Source of the DNA: Paracentrotus lividus
Taxonomy: Eukaryota; Echinodermata; Echinoidea; Camarodonta; Echinidae
DNA length: 64,000 nt
Direction: 5' to 3'
Assembly (NCBI GenBank): GCA_940671915.1
Contig: CALNVZ010003435.1
Span: 19,064,031-19,128,030, forward strand
Shown here: positions 35,312 to 46,413 of the stretch, piece after piece
Layout: every line of letters starts with the position of its first letter
Numbering within the stretch: the first letter of the stretch is position 1
Notes under the pieces: model-generated
Database searches by the model: none
The model's input: the letters and a program-made list of their open reading frames with translations, nothing else
Told to the model about the DNA's origin: nothing
Program-made: the position numbers and the translations under genes

Positions 35312-35598
35312 TACTGTCAGTGAAATGGAATTCTTGAAGCTTGCTCAGGCTATTCATCCATCTTATTATCCTGCTGTTGCGATATCACTAGGGATCTCCC
35401 ATGCACAGCAGGAGAACATCTTGATTCAGAGGCATCATAACTACACCAATGCACTTCAAGATATCTTCATGAAATGGAACATCAAACAACTTCCAGACGC
35501 AAACAAAAGAGAAGTTTTAGCTGACAAACTCCTAGAGATTGACTTGGGCGGCCTGTCAAACAAATTACTTAATGGAAGTCTCATTCCAAACAGAACAG
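35312..35598 (+). CDS. NLR gene exon 2: Death domain
   Basis: After a CTTCCTTGCAG acceptor, one base completes the codon left by the 2A exon. The 95 following residues (49-143 of the composite protein) form a Death-fold domain. They show LKLAQAIHPSYYPAVAISLG, then ENILIQRHHNYTNALQDIF and MKWNIKQLP, the usual pattern of a helical bundle with a conserved tryptophan. Death domains recruit downstream adaptors by homotypic contact; in NLRs this is the signalling end. The donor is ACAG|GTAAATGG, one base into a codon, which joins to GA at 36822 as glycine. An alternative acceptor at 35270 also leads into the frame, but in a phase that does not fit the 2A exon. Confidence 0.85.
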
Positions 35599-36821
35599 GT
35601 AAATGGTCTTCCCTCGTGAGGAGGATTGCTTCTTTAAAAAAGCTTCCTATAGATTACAAAGTTTGCCAACAGAATTGAGTTGCATGCTGCGCTGTAGAGA
35701 CTAGATACGCATGTAAAGTATAGCATTACTAGACAAACTTTCCAGCCTATATGTTCATGAAGTGATGTCTATGGATCAAATATATATGCATGTATATGGG
35801 TGCATGGACCCAAACTTCATTTGAAGACAGTCCTTCATATAATTCCTAGACCAGAAAACATGACATTAAATAAAAACATTTTTAAAATTAATGTAATTTC
35901 ATCTCTACTCTCATATTAAATGTTTTCAGTTTGTGCTTGACGGATGTGACTGCTTTATAAGAAAACACCATAAATAAAGATACAATTTAGTTGTCAACTC
36001 GTTTTGTTTGACTTTTAGCTTTAATAGCCATATACAGTAGAAAAGCCATGGCTTAATTTCTTTCTTACACCTTTTTGATAATAGAAATCTATGCATATGT
36101 CTTGCAAAGAAAGCTTTACAGTGTGTCTGTAATCTTTTAAATACCAACTCTCATTATCATATTTCTCTCCATGACCAATCCTCACAGGTCATCCATTTGT
36201 CTTACAATGTACTGTGGTTAACGAGGAAACTTTTTATCACTCTTGCTGAAATTGTTCACTATCTTACTAGTTAGGTCTTACAAGTCAGGTTCTTTTAAAG
36301 GGATCCAGTAACATTTAATTATAATGAGATTTAAATTGTTATTAAATTTTTTTATTTAGCTCATTTAGCCAATGTGATTATAAATATTTTAATCAGTCAT
36401 GAATCCCTTGAAACCTATGAGTAAATACAAATGTAGCTTGCTTTTTACTTTCAAGATATTTATGATTTCATTCAAAAATTTTGAAAACCGTTAGCATAAA
36501 GCTTTTCAAGCCGTGTATGATTCAACTTGATCATGCAGGCCGTATGCCTAGCCTTGTTTGTTTTCACTGTTTGTTTGCTCTGAAACTTTCCGTAGTTTGA
36601 TTTTACAGTCAGAACAATAGAATTTCATTTTATTTTGCAGCAGTTTTTGGAAGTAAATAATTCACTCTAAAGATTAATTTAAGGAAGTTTAATTAAGACA
36701 TGAGAGGGTTCAAATAAATGACTTATATTATCTGTTTCTTATATGTGCTGTTTATTCAGCTATTGTCATCTCAGCTCATAAATCACTTAGTGTCGTAAAT
36801 CTTCTCTCTATGTCATACTAG
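35599..36821 (+). other. Intron 2, no other feature seen
   Basis: AT-rich sequence between GTAAATGG and ATACTAG. I find no repeat boundary or RNA gene in it. Confidence 0.7.
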
Positions 36822-38578
36822 GAGCACCATCCAGACCTCAAACCCAACCCATTCAAGCTGAATTTCAAACCAAACATCTTTCTCCTGAACTGATTGAGCG
36901 ATGTGCTAAAGATTTCAGGTCCAAATACCGGTCTACTCTCTGCAAGATAAGATCTAATCCTCTTGATCCTGCTTCACATGTGCAGTTTAAAGACATGTAT
37001 ACCAATCTGGTCTTACAAGAAGAACGTGGAAGATGCAAGCAGTTCCTTGATTACAATGTTATTCTTGATCTTAGAGTCAATGAAGAGTTCCCCAATCGGA
37101 TTATGGTTCAGGGAGAGGCAGGAGCCGGGAAGACAACACTCTGTGCTAAGATCGCTTGGGACTGGGTTCAAGAGAAGTATTTCAGTCACTTTACATGGGT
37201 CTTGATTGTACCTCTCCGTGACTCCAAGAAGTACAGTATAGGTGAGATTGCAAAATCTTACCTTTCCAAGAATAACCCAGCAACAGTCCCTCAGATTACA
37301 GAATTTATCCGTACAAATCAAGACAGAGTGTTCATTGCCTTTGATGGGTTAGATGAATTCAGTGGCAAAGTCACAAAGCAAGGCATACATGTAGATAGTT
37401 CACAGACAGAAAGCTACCAGTCACAGTCTACTGACCAAGTACAGGCAACAAACAAACCTCAATTGGCAGAGGCATGTTCCAGTCATTCAGAGATTGGTGG
37501 AATCAGACTTACAGACATTCTTAGTACAGATGAACTAGACTCTTGCCCAGTCATAGTAACTACTCGTCCATGGAGAGCAATAGAGATCAGATCAGATAGA
37601 AAATTATCAAAGCTGTACACATTCATTCATGTTGAAGGTTTCAGCAAAGAGAATTTATCAGTTTACATTCACAAGTACTTTCCAAATGATGGTGATAGAG
37701 CTAATCAACTCGTTCAGTTCACTCAGGAAAATGATGTCATATCTGAAAACATGGCTCACTACCCTATTTATGTAGCCATGTTGTGTCTTATGTGGAAAGA
37801 GCTAAGTGAACAAAAACTGAAGGAGATTAGATCACTTCAGACCTTTTCACAGATTTTTCAAGAAATGTTTGTATTTCTCAAGGAACACTATAGTCAGAAA
37901 ATCATTGAGGAAGTAGGTGGCTCTGAATTGATTGCCAAACTCAAAGAAATAAACAAATGCCTTGAACCAGTTGCCAAACTTGCATTCAATGGCCTCCTTA
38001 GAAATACCCTGGTTTTCAGCAAAGATGATTTCCAAATGTGCCAAGAATCTTTGGAGACTGCTTGCAAAGTTGGGATTTTGTCTCAGGAAGACAGAATTAC
38101 CTCTGTAATAGACATACATGACAATAATGATACTCTTGTGCATTTGCCAGTCTTCTTCCCTCACAAACTGTTCCAGGAGTATATGGCTGGAGTCTATCTT
38201 GCTTCCCTGTATGAATCAGATCCCCTTGAATTCAACAGGATTATGGAACAAGTAGTTCTGCCAAGGAAGAAAGAATTTAGGTATCTCTTGTACTTCACTG
38301 TGTCTCAAAACAAAACCATTGCAAACCATGTGATGACATGCATGGTTCAGGCCTATATTGAGAGAGAGGAGGAGGATTATGAGAATGAGGATGGTATAAT
38401 ACACCAGAGTAATCAGAAGGAGGAGGAGAGGGATTTCATTTTTGATGTAGCCTTTGAGAGTCAGGATCCAGATGTAGCAGACTTAGTGAGGGACAGTGTT
38501 TCAGCACAGGAGCTAACGATACAGCGTAACACGACAGCACACACTGTAGCAGGTTATGCATTCACTAGACCAGTTGTG
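36822..38578 (+). CDS. NLR gene exon 3: NACHT ATPase and winged-helix region
   Basis: This 585-codon exon forms residues 145-729 of the composite protein. The Walker A loop GEAGAGKTT is at 241-249, Walker B VFIAFDGLDE at 313-322, sensor-1-like VTTRPW at 389-394, and the NLR winged-helix signature HKLFQEYMAG at 591-600. NACHT domains bind ATP and drive NLR oligomerisation in the cytoplasm. All key catalytic residues seen are intact. Between Walker B and sensor 1 lies a Gln/Ser/Thr-rich insertion of about 45 residues (near 328-370). An acidic, Glu-rich stretch is at about 657-680. The exon ends in phase 0 at GTG|GTGAGT. No frameshift is present, so the domain looks functional. Confidence 0.95.
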
Positions 38579-38796
38579 GTGAGTATTTGCATGCACAATT
38601 AGAAAAAAATATAGTGAATATATTTTTCCTTCTTTAAGTTTATTAGTTTTCATTGAATAATGGCTTTGATGAATTAATTAAAAATGATTGATTTTTTTTT
38701 AAATTAGATTTTATTAAGTTTGTTATAGCTGGATGCATTACCTGATGAGCACTGAGAGTTAAATGATATAGTAACAAGACATATTAAATTATAACC

Positions 38797-39045
38797 TGGG
38801 TGTGTTTCACATAGAGTTAAGTAGACTTGAATCGCACTAACACCAATCTAATTGACAGACTTCTCAATGGCGCACATCTCCTGAGCATGATCTAACCTAT
38901 GTGATGCGTAGTATACCACATGCAGGGGATTTAAGCCGGCACGTTTTTAAGTCTACTTAAGTCTTTGTGAACTTAAGTCTTTGTGGATTTAAGCACGATT
39001 TTTAAGTCTACTTAAGTCTTTGTGAAACACCCCCGGGCTACCATG
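38797..39045. mobile_element. MITE in intron 3
   Basis: The ends CCTGGGTGTGTTTCACATAG and, inverted, CCCGGGGGTGTTTCACAAAG define a unit of about 250 bases with AAGTAGACTT blocks in both arms and repeated TTAAGTCTTTGTG. It is non-coding. A target duplication is not clear. Confidence 0.6.
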
Positions 39046-39289
39046 TCTAAGGTACCGAAGCTTACTTTCCACCAAGTATCAATATATCCCTCCTTGTAAG
39101 AGATCAGAAAATAATGATCTTGTCCTGGCATAGATTCAAACTATATAACTTCTGACGTAGTCCGGTGACTGTATTTGTTAGACTGAAGTAGCTCTTTATA
39201 TACTAAGTCTGTCAAGCATGTGTGGTTTTAAATTAACATGAATTGTGAACTTTTTTTTTTTTATATAACCAAGGTGACCTGTTCATTGA

Positions 39290-39700
39290 CTGTTACTATG
39301 CACTAAATTTATAGTAATAACCCAAATTTGGCAGAGAAACTATTTTTCCCATAATAAATCAACCACAAAATCTGAAATTTCCCATCGACTTTGTACAGGA
39401 GGCGCCTTTTCCGTCATCGCCCCTAACTTAGAAGATTGCAACTCTGCCAGAGTGTTATTTACAATTAAAACGATGAAACTTCACAGGGAGTTAGCACATT
39501 AACTGAGCTTCACAATGATACCAAACTTGTTATCAAAACTTTATCATTTTGTGAAGAATTAACAGATTAGTGCTGAAAAAAAAAGCAAAAAAGCATGATA
39601 GCATCATCTTATTGTATGTAGTAGCCAATTCATGACACACAGCCACATAGATATGAATACAAAGACTTTTCATAAATAGTGACACATATAAACACATTTT
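39290..39700. repeat. Dispersed TTTGTACAGGAGGCG repeat, intronic copy
   Basis: GACTTTGTACAGGAGGCGCC and the preceding AATTTGGCAGAGAAA and AATCAACCACAAAAT segments match both palindrome arms (48400-48680 and 56160-56400). It is a dispersed repeat with undefined ends. Confidence 0.6.
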
Positions 39701-40315
39701 TACATTTCACTGTAAATGCAAAAGAAGCATATGGCTTAACAAAATCAAATAATGACAACAATGCAATCACTGCAGGCTATACATGTGTATAAATTGGTGA
39801 GGATACTAATGTATTTTTTTTTTGCATATTTTATATTCCATTTGCAAAGGTGCATGTATACATTGAGCGATTATAATTTGTGAGTTACGAAGTTGACAAT
39901 CAATTGTACAAAACAATCTAAAATTTGGAGTTTAGACATTTATCAGAAAAACATTAATTGTGACCAGTCACTAAATCTTAAATTATACAACAGATGGAGC
40001 ACGTGACATGAGAAGCAGATTTTTCTGTGCAATGTAAGATCTCATTGATATCTCCTCTTCTCACATGATATCAAATTTAGTTATACTTAAGTAAACTGGA
40101 AGTGTTTGATATCACTGAAAAGCTTGAATCAGGAGGAATATAAAACCAAAACACATTCATTTGTGTTATAGGTGGTTTTGAGATGACAAGTCACATTTTC
40201 ACAGCTATGGATGATTACTGTCATTCCAGTTGCTTCATATATATTCTAGTTTTATATAACTTTTACTTTAGATAAACGTATTAACAACATTGCATGTTCT
40301 CTTCATTTTATTTAG

Positions 40316-40474
40316 GATACTCTCGAAATTCAGAGGGAGTGTGGACCTACTGTGTCAGTTGATTTGGCTGAGATGATATGCTCCATACCATCTTTGAAGG
40401 AGGCTCGTCTTTCTCATTCATCCTTCTATAGTGATTTCTTTACAACACTTGCAGAAAAGGGTAGAGGATCAAAG
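40316..40474 (+). CDS. NLR gene exon 4: linker to leucine-rich repeats
   Basis: A TTTCATTTTATTTAG-type acceptor and AAAG|GTGAGT donor bound 53 codons in phase 0 (residues 730-782). The sequence SVDLAEMICSIPSLKEARLS with FFTTLAEKGRGSK has the spacing of a degenerate leucine-rich repeat, as is common just after the NACHT-associated region. It joins cleanly to the previous and following exons. Confidence 0.8.
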
Positions 40475-41023
40475 GTGAGTAAGATTAGAATGGTTCTCAC
40501 TTCTTTTGAATCTTATTGTCGGTGACAAAATCTAAAAGCCACCACACACTAAACAACTTTTGGTCATACATGTACAATGTAGGACTACCCAATATTTAAG
40601 CTGCAATACAAGCGCATATATTACATGCACTGTTTTACTTTGGATCCAAGCTGGTTCTAGTTCAATAAAGAGGTAGTAGAATTAAAGAATATAATTCAAG
40701 TAGGTAGAATTAGACACTAATTCTTTTATCACCCTGTTCATATTCGCATGTATATGAAGTCATCTGGAGTCTTTGATAATGAAATGTCTCTTTGAGGATC
40801 TTTTTTAGTGTTAAATTGAGTGAATAAGTTATGATTGCTTATGACTGTAAGAGAACTACTTTTATAACACACTTACATTACAGGTCTAAAAACTGAAGCT
40901 CGTAAAAGTCACCTGTCTAACACCAGCCTGATCTGGTTTATTCATATACAGTACATGTACAATGTATATAACATTTACATGTGGATGTTTGATATCTACA
41001 TTTATAATCCAATTACATTGCAG

Positions 41024-41188
41024 GTCCAATCACTGAGGCTCTTTCATATCACCTGCCAAACACCAGCTGCATACCATAACCTGGCAGGAGCATTGTGTGT
41101 TATGCCTCACCTGACTAAGCTGAAACTGTTTATGGGTCTCAATGAGGAGTTCTGCTCTTCATTGAGATCAAATGCTTCATCCTTACAG
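41024..41188 (+). CDS. NLR gene exon 5: leucine-rich repeat unit 1
   Basis: 55 codons in phase 0 between GCAG and GTATGTG. VQSLRLFHITCQTPAAYHNL then MPHLTKLKLF and SSLRSNASSLQ give about two LRR units. One codon is missing relative to the next two exons (MGLNEEF against DMDLNEEF). The LRR end of an NLR is its sensor region. Being in phase 0 at both ends, the exon can be added or skipped without breaking the frame. Confidence 0.9.
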
Positions 41189-41991
41189 GTATGTGACTAA
41201 TTCATTGCAATAACGAGGTCAATATGAAGTATGATATTGACATGGAGTTTGAATTTACACAACGATAATCCCCGTAATATAATTCTTGTATACTGGGTGA
41301 ATCTGAATTTGAATTTATAGACAGAGATATCATGTCAGTATTAAAGGAAAAGTATACTACAAAAATGTGTAAAACACAATATATATTATTTAAAGAAAAT
41401 GTATAATTACTTTTTACACAAAGATATAATGAATCCTGCACTTAGGCCTACACATTTGTTGTATTGCATTTTCTTTGAAACACATACATGTATGCATGCA
41501 CATGCAGTGTATAACTCAAAAGTAGTATAAATGGATTAGAGAGCTTTCTCTCTGTACACACTATTAACAAAAATTGTGTACATGTACATTTAAAGTGCAT
41601 ACATACAAGTTAAGAATTATGTGTGATTTACACTATGATAAATTTGTGTGCATTTTTCAAACTTGATTGTCATCAAATTGAAAGTAAGTTTTACACATTG
41701 TAAATGCAGCTAATGCTATTTTAGTCTATACTTTGGCAATAATAAGATTTCCAAACACATGCATTTCCAAATTTGAAAAATATGAAAATTTGAACCAAGT
41801 TTGATCAAAATTGCTTGAAATGACATGTGGAAGAGAATACACTGTAATAAATGATAAATTCATCTTTGTCATGAATTCAGAAGTACAATACATTAAATCA
41901 GTATTTAACTTAGGAATTCTTAGGTCCATTCATATGACCCATTTCCATGTGAATGTATGATATCTACATTTATAATCCACTAACAATGCAG

Positions 41992-42159
41992 GTCAAATCA
42001 CTGGAGCTCTTGCATATCACCTATCAAACACCTGCTGCATACCATCACCTGGCAGGAGCATTGTGTGTAATGCCTCACCTGACTGACCTGGAACTGCTTG
42101 ACATGGATCTCAATGAGGAGTTCTGCTCTTCATTGAGATCAAATGCTTCATCCTTACAG
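41992..42159 (+). CDS. NLR gene exon 6: leucine-rich repeat unit 2
   Basis: 56 codons in phase 0, nearly identical to exons 5 and 7 (HITYQTPAAYHHLAGALCVM, DLELLDMDLNEEF). It lies 968 bases after exon 5, and its flanking introns match too, so the whole exon-plus-intron block was duplicated. Donor and acceptor are intact (AATGCAG and CAG|GTATGTG). Confidence 0.9.
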
Positions 42160-42967
42160 GTATGTGACTAATTTATTGCAATGACGAGTTCAATATGAGG
42201 TATGATATTGACATGGAGTTTGAATTTACACAACGATAATCCCCGTAATATAATTGACGTATACTGGGTGAATCTGAATTTGAATTTATAGACAGAGACA
42301 TCATGTCAGTATTAAAGGAAAAGTATACTACAAAAATGTGTAAAACACAATACATTATTTAAAGAAAATGTACAATTACTTTTTACACAAAGATATAATG
42401 AATCCTGCACTTAGGTCTACACATTTGTTGTATTGCATTTTCTTTGAAACACAAACATGTATGCATGCACATGCAGTGTATAACTCAAAAGTAGTATAAA
42501 TGTATTAGAGAGCTTTCTCACTGTACACACTATTAACAAAAATTATGTACATGTACATTTAAAGTGCACCCATACAAGTTAAGAATTATGTGTGATTTAC
42601 ACTATGATAAATTTGTGTGCATTTTTCAAACTTGATTGTCATCAAATTGAAAGTAAGTTTTACACATTGTAAATGCAGTTAATGCTATTTTAGTCTATAC
42701 TTTGGCAGGAATAAGATTTCCAAACACATGCATTCCAAATTTAAAAAAAATATGAAAATATGAACCTAGTTTGATCAAAATTGCTTGAAATGACATGTGG
42801 AAGAGAATACATGTACACTGTAATAAATGATAAATTCATCTTTGTCATGAATTCAGAAGTACAATACATTAAATCAGTATTTAAATTAGGAATTCTTAGG
42901 TCCATTCATATGACCCATTTACGTGTGAATGTATGATATCTACATTTATAATCCACTAACAATGCAG

Positions 42968-43135
42968 GTCAAATCACTGAAGCTCTTGCATGTCACCTAT
43001 CAAACACCTGCTGCATACCATCACCTGGCAGGAGCATTGTGTGTAATGCCTCACCTGACTGACCTGAAACTGCTTGACATGGATCTCAATGAGGAGTTCT
43101 ACTCTTCATTGAGATCAAATGCTTCATCCTTACAG
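42968..43135 (+). CDS. NLR gene exon 7: leucine-rich repeat unit 3
   Basis: 56 codons in phase 0, differing from exon 6 at a few residues (HVTY for HITY, DLKLL for DLELL, FYSS for FCSS). It lies 976 bases after exon 6. The donor is CAG|GTTTGTG, slightly weaker than that of the other two, and the intron after it is different, marking the end of the duplicated block. Confidence 0.88.
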
Positions 43136-43783
43136 GTTTGTGTACTTTTTAAGTGTGTACTCAGAATATCAATGGGTTGCATTATTATTACCTTTATTTC
43201 TTATCAGTGTTATTTCTGGGATATAATTAATTAATCTCATTATACATGTATCAAATTTGTACACTTAAATTTACATTCACATTTTTTATTTAAATTAATA
43301 TAAATACAAATTATGAAAGTTTTTTTGAAACACATTGGATAATGTGTATTTATGTCTCTCTCCCATAAAACCATAAACCTTTGGAAAATTGAACCCTAGA
43401 AAAAAGTCTTTTGTCATTTGTAGATTCTTGCGTGTCTACTAAAAAGAAAGGGAAGATAGAGGTATTGGCTTACTCCTTCATAAGTGTTACATATTACATG
43501 TAATTCCTACATCTACTATTTTCATACTGCTCATAACCTTGTTAAATGAAATATGTGTCATGAATTTAAATTGAATTGAAAATATAAAGTATGTGCCCAT
43601 TCAATTGAATCCATGGTTTATTTCCAATATTAACATTTGTAGCAACTATAATGAATGCATGTCCATAAGTACAAATTACACTAATAATGGGTCTTGGTTA
43701 GCCTTGCAAAACAAAATCACCATTTATGTATGTCTCCTCAAAGAGATTTAATAATCGTACCTTTATTATCATAATATTTTCAG

Positions 43784-43890
43784 GGCTCTTTCCCTGAAAT
43801 CAAGAATGGAAATTTCACATTCAATTATAGAACAATAAGGGACTTGAATGAGCTTCTTTGCTGTCTATCCCCTCTCCGAAGTATGGCCAG
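43784..43890 (+). CDS. Probable NLR gene exon 8, last exon seen
   Basis: An ATATTTTCAG acceptor is followed by 35 codons and two bases (GSFPEIKNGNF then YRTIRDLNELLCCLSPLRSMA) and a CCAG|GTAATT donor. It enters in phase 0, fitting exon 7. The sequence has LRR-like leucine spacing (LNELLCCLSPL). The next exon should begin in phase 2, but none is seen before the palindrome starts about 90 bases on, so the 3' part of the gene is missing or displaced. Confidence 0.6.
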
Positions 43891-44456
43891 GTAATTTTTG
43901 TGAAACCTTCACCATTAATAATATAGAGGATTTTTTACAGTTTACAGGATTTTTTTTTTTTTGTTTTTTTTTTCATTCGCTTCGCAAACAAAGCGCTCGT
44001 GTTCATCCAAGCGTAAAGACATACACACACAAAATTGGTACCAGAAGATACGGGAGGAGTTACTCTTTCAGAATATGTTAAAATAATTTAGGGTTTATAT
44101 ATTGGTTTTCTTTTTATTGACATTTTCTAGGTGCAAAGTTCTTTTTTACCTCACTTGCGTAGACTCTTGCATGAACTATTTCAGATGGTTATTGAAATAA
44201 ATAATATGTGCCCTTGCTTATTTTATAAGAAATTGGACTGGGTACCCCTAGGGTATGAATAATTATGAACATGGTGTTTTGTGTAAATCTGTCAATAAAA
44301 TACCCCTGGAATACCAAACTGCTCAAAATGTCCAAATTTTCTTAATATAGTCCAGATGTTGGTAATATACTGATCACCAAAAAAGTTTGACGAAACTCCT
44401 TTATTTAAAAGCAAAATTAACAAGATGAATCCTCGACCACGCGCAGTCGAAATATA

Positions 44457-45191
44457 TGCCTCCGCCATTGCCAGATCAGAAAAATATTGCACATTCATCT
44501 ATTCATTTTGCTTTATAGACTGACATTTTTGACCTTGAACTTGTGACCCCAAACCTAATCAGACCATATTCTCTGGTAATAGATACTACCCTTAAATTTG
44601 AAGTTTATATCTTAATTGGTTCCCAAGATATCGCAATGACAAACTCAATACATGGATTTTCACATCTTGACCTCTGTGACCCTTGACCTTTGACCTATAT
44701 AATCCACAATCTAATCAGATCATCTTTCTATGGCGGTACAAACTACATCTAAGTTGAAGCTCATATCTCAAATGGTTCTTAAGATATCGCGATAACAAAC
44801 TCAATTCATAGAATTTCACTATTTGACTCCGTGACCTTGACCTTTGACCTACATACTCCAAAATCTATTCAGATCGTCTTCCTATGGCGGTACATACTAT
44901 ACACCTAAGCTTGAAGGTCATATCTCAAATGGTTCTTGAGATATCGGGATAACGATCTCAAAATAGAGAAATTCCTTATTTTTGACCTCCATGACATTGA
45001 CCTTTGACCTACATACTCCAAAATCTAATCAGATCATTTTCCTATGGTGATACATACTATCTTCAGTTTGAAGTTGATATCTTAAGTGGTACTTGAGATA
45101 TCGCGATAACGAGCAAGCGGGACGTACAGACGGACGTACGGACAACCCGAAAACATGATGCCTCCGCGCACCACCTTCGGTGGCGGAGGCA
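44457..45191. mobile_element. TA-flanked element ending TGCCTCCGCC, left arm
   Basis: The ends TGCCTCCGCCATTG and, inverted, TGCCTCCGCCACCG are bounded by TA on both sides, as for Tc1/mariner-type elements. The interior repeats a block of about 160 bases with GATATCGCGATAAC and TGACCTTTGACCT. The 45120-45180 end carries a GGACGTACGGACAACCCG segment. No protein is encoded. Confidence 0.7.
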
Positions 45192-45524
45192 TAAAAAACT
45201 TGAAAATGTCAGGGGTGTGAACATTTTGCGGACAACTGTATATACAATGGACAAACAACTGTGTTTTCTTTTATTCCCCCCCCTTACACTGATTAGGGTA
45301 GGGGTAAGTGTTATGAGGTAATTAAGTGGTAAATGTACTTACTATGTACACATAAGTGCTTTAATTTATTGACCCTCCCCCACCTAATAATAGGGATGGG
45401 GAAAGTCTTAGAGCTCAACAAATGGTGAATTATTTAGTTACAACAAATAAAGAATGATCAGTGTTTTTATTTATGGACTTCCCCTTTAAAATAGGGATGG
45501 GGTACGGATAAGGGTCATAATAAT

Positions 45525-45770
45525 AATAATAATAATAGTAATAATAATAATAGTAATAATAATAACCTTTGGTGTTTCTAAGCGCTTATAGTGTTAACTA
45601 ATCATTACCCGGCTTAGCTAGGCTACCCCGAAAGGCGCTCACAGCATTCAAGGAATTGCTTCCTACCGGTACCCATTCACCTCACTTGGGTCAAGTACGG
45701 GGAATCTGCAGGTTGACACCTTGCCGAGGATGCTAGTGGTATGGACGGGATTTGAATAAATGGTGAGTAT
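45525..45770. repeat. TAA microsatellite and dispersed repeat, left arm
   Basis: An (ATA)n tract is followed by AAGCGCTTATAGTGTTAAC and CCGGTACCCATTCACCTCAC, which read like a dispersed invertebrate repeat. The counterpart lies at 58530-58760. Confidence 0.5.
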
Positions 45771-46413
45771 TGTTGTAATAATCATGGTTCCATTGACCCT
45801 CTCCACAAAATGTTGACAAAATCTCAAATTTCCACATGACTTTTAACCAATTCCAGTACCATCCCTCTCTCCTAAAATTAAAACATTACCCTGATAATAA
45901 ACTTACCAGGGAGCTGGCACACTAAACTGAGCTTCAAAACTTTAACAAACTTATAAGCTTCATTTATGTAACTGTACAAATCAATGCTTCAAAATAAGAA
46001 AGTGTAACAGTACTCTATGTGGTGAGGTGTTTTAACCAAATAGAAACATCAATTTAACCGATGTCAATAATATATTGGTCAGTAATGGTGTGTGTACCAA
46101 CAAAATGTTAGAAAACAAGCGATCTATCAATTCTATGTCATCCTAATTGTTGCAATAATCACTGTTATCATAAGTTTGACTAAAAAATCAATTCTGAAAG
46201 TCGAAATTTAACTAGGGTAATAAGTTTTGGCTAGATGATGCATAACATAACTTTGATTCTTAAGAACAGTAAGGTAAAGAATAAAATAACTGGAACACCT
46301 AAAACAGATTTATTCTGGGTGACATAAAAATTTCTAACTTTATTTGCTAATTTTGAGTCATATTTCTGTGTCAAAAAAGTTCAGTGACAATTCATATGTA
46401 TATTTTATCACAA

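Larger units (their letters stand above)
41024..43135 (+). repeat. Tandem block of three LRR exons with matching introns (about 970 bp)
   Basis: Exon starts are 968 and 976 bases apart. The introns after exons 5 and 6 share long stretches, for example CACAACGATAATCCCCGTAA and AGTTAAGAATTATGTGTGAT. High identity in non-coding sequence points to recent duplication or gene conversion. Confidence 0.9.
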
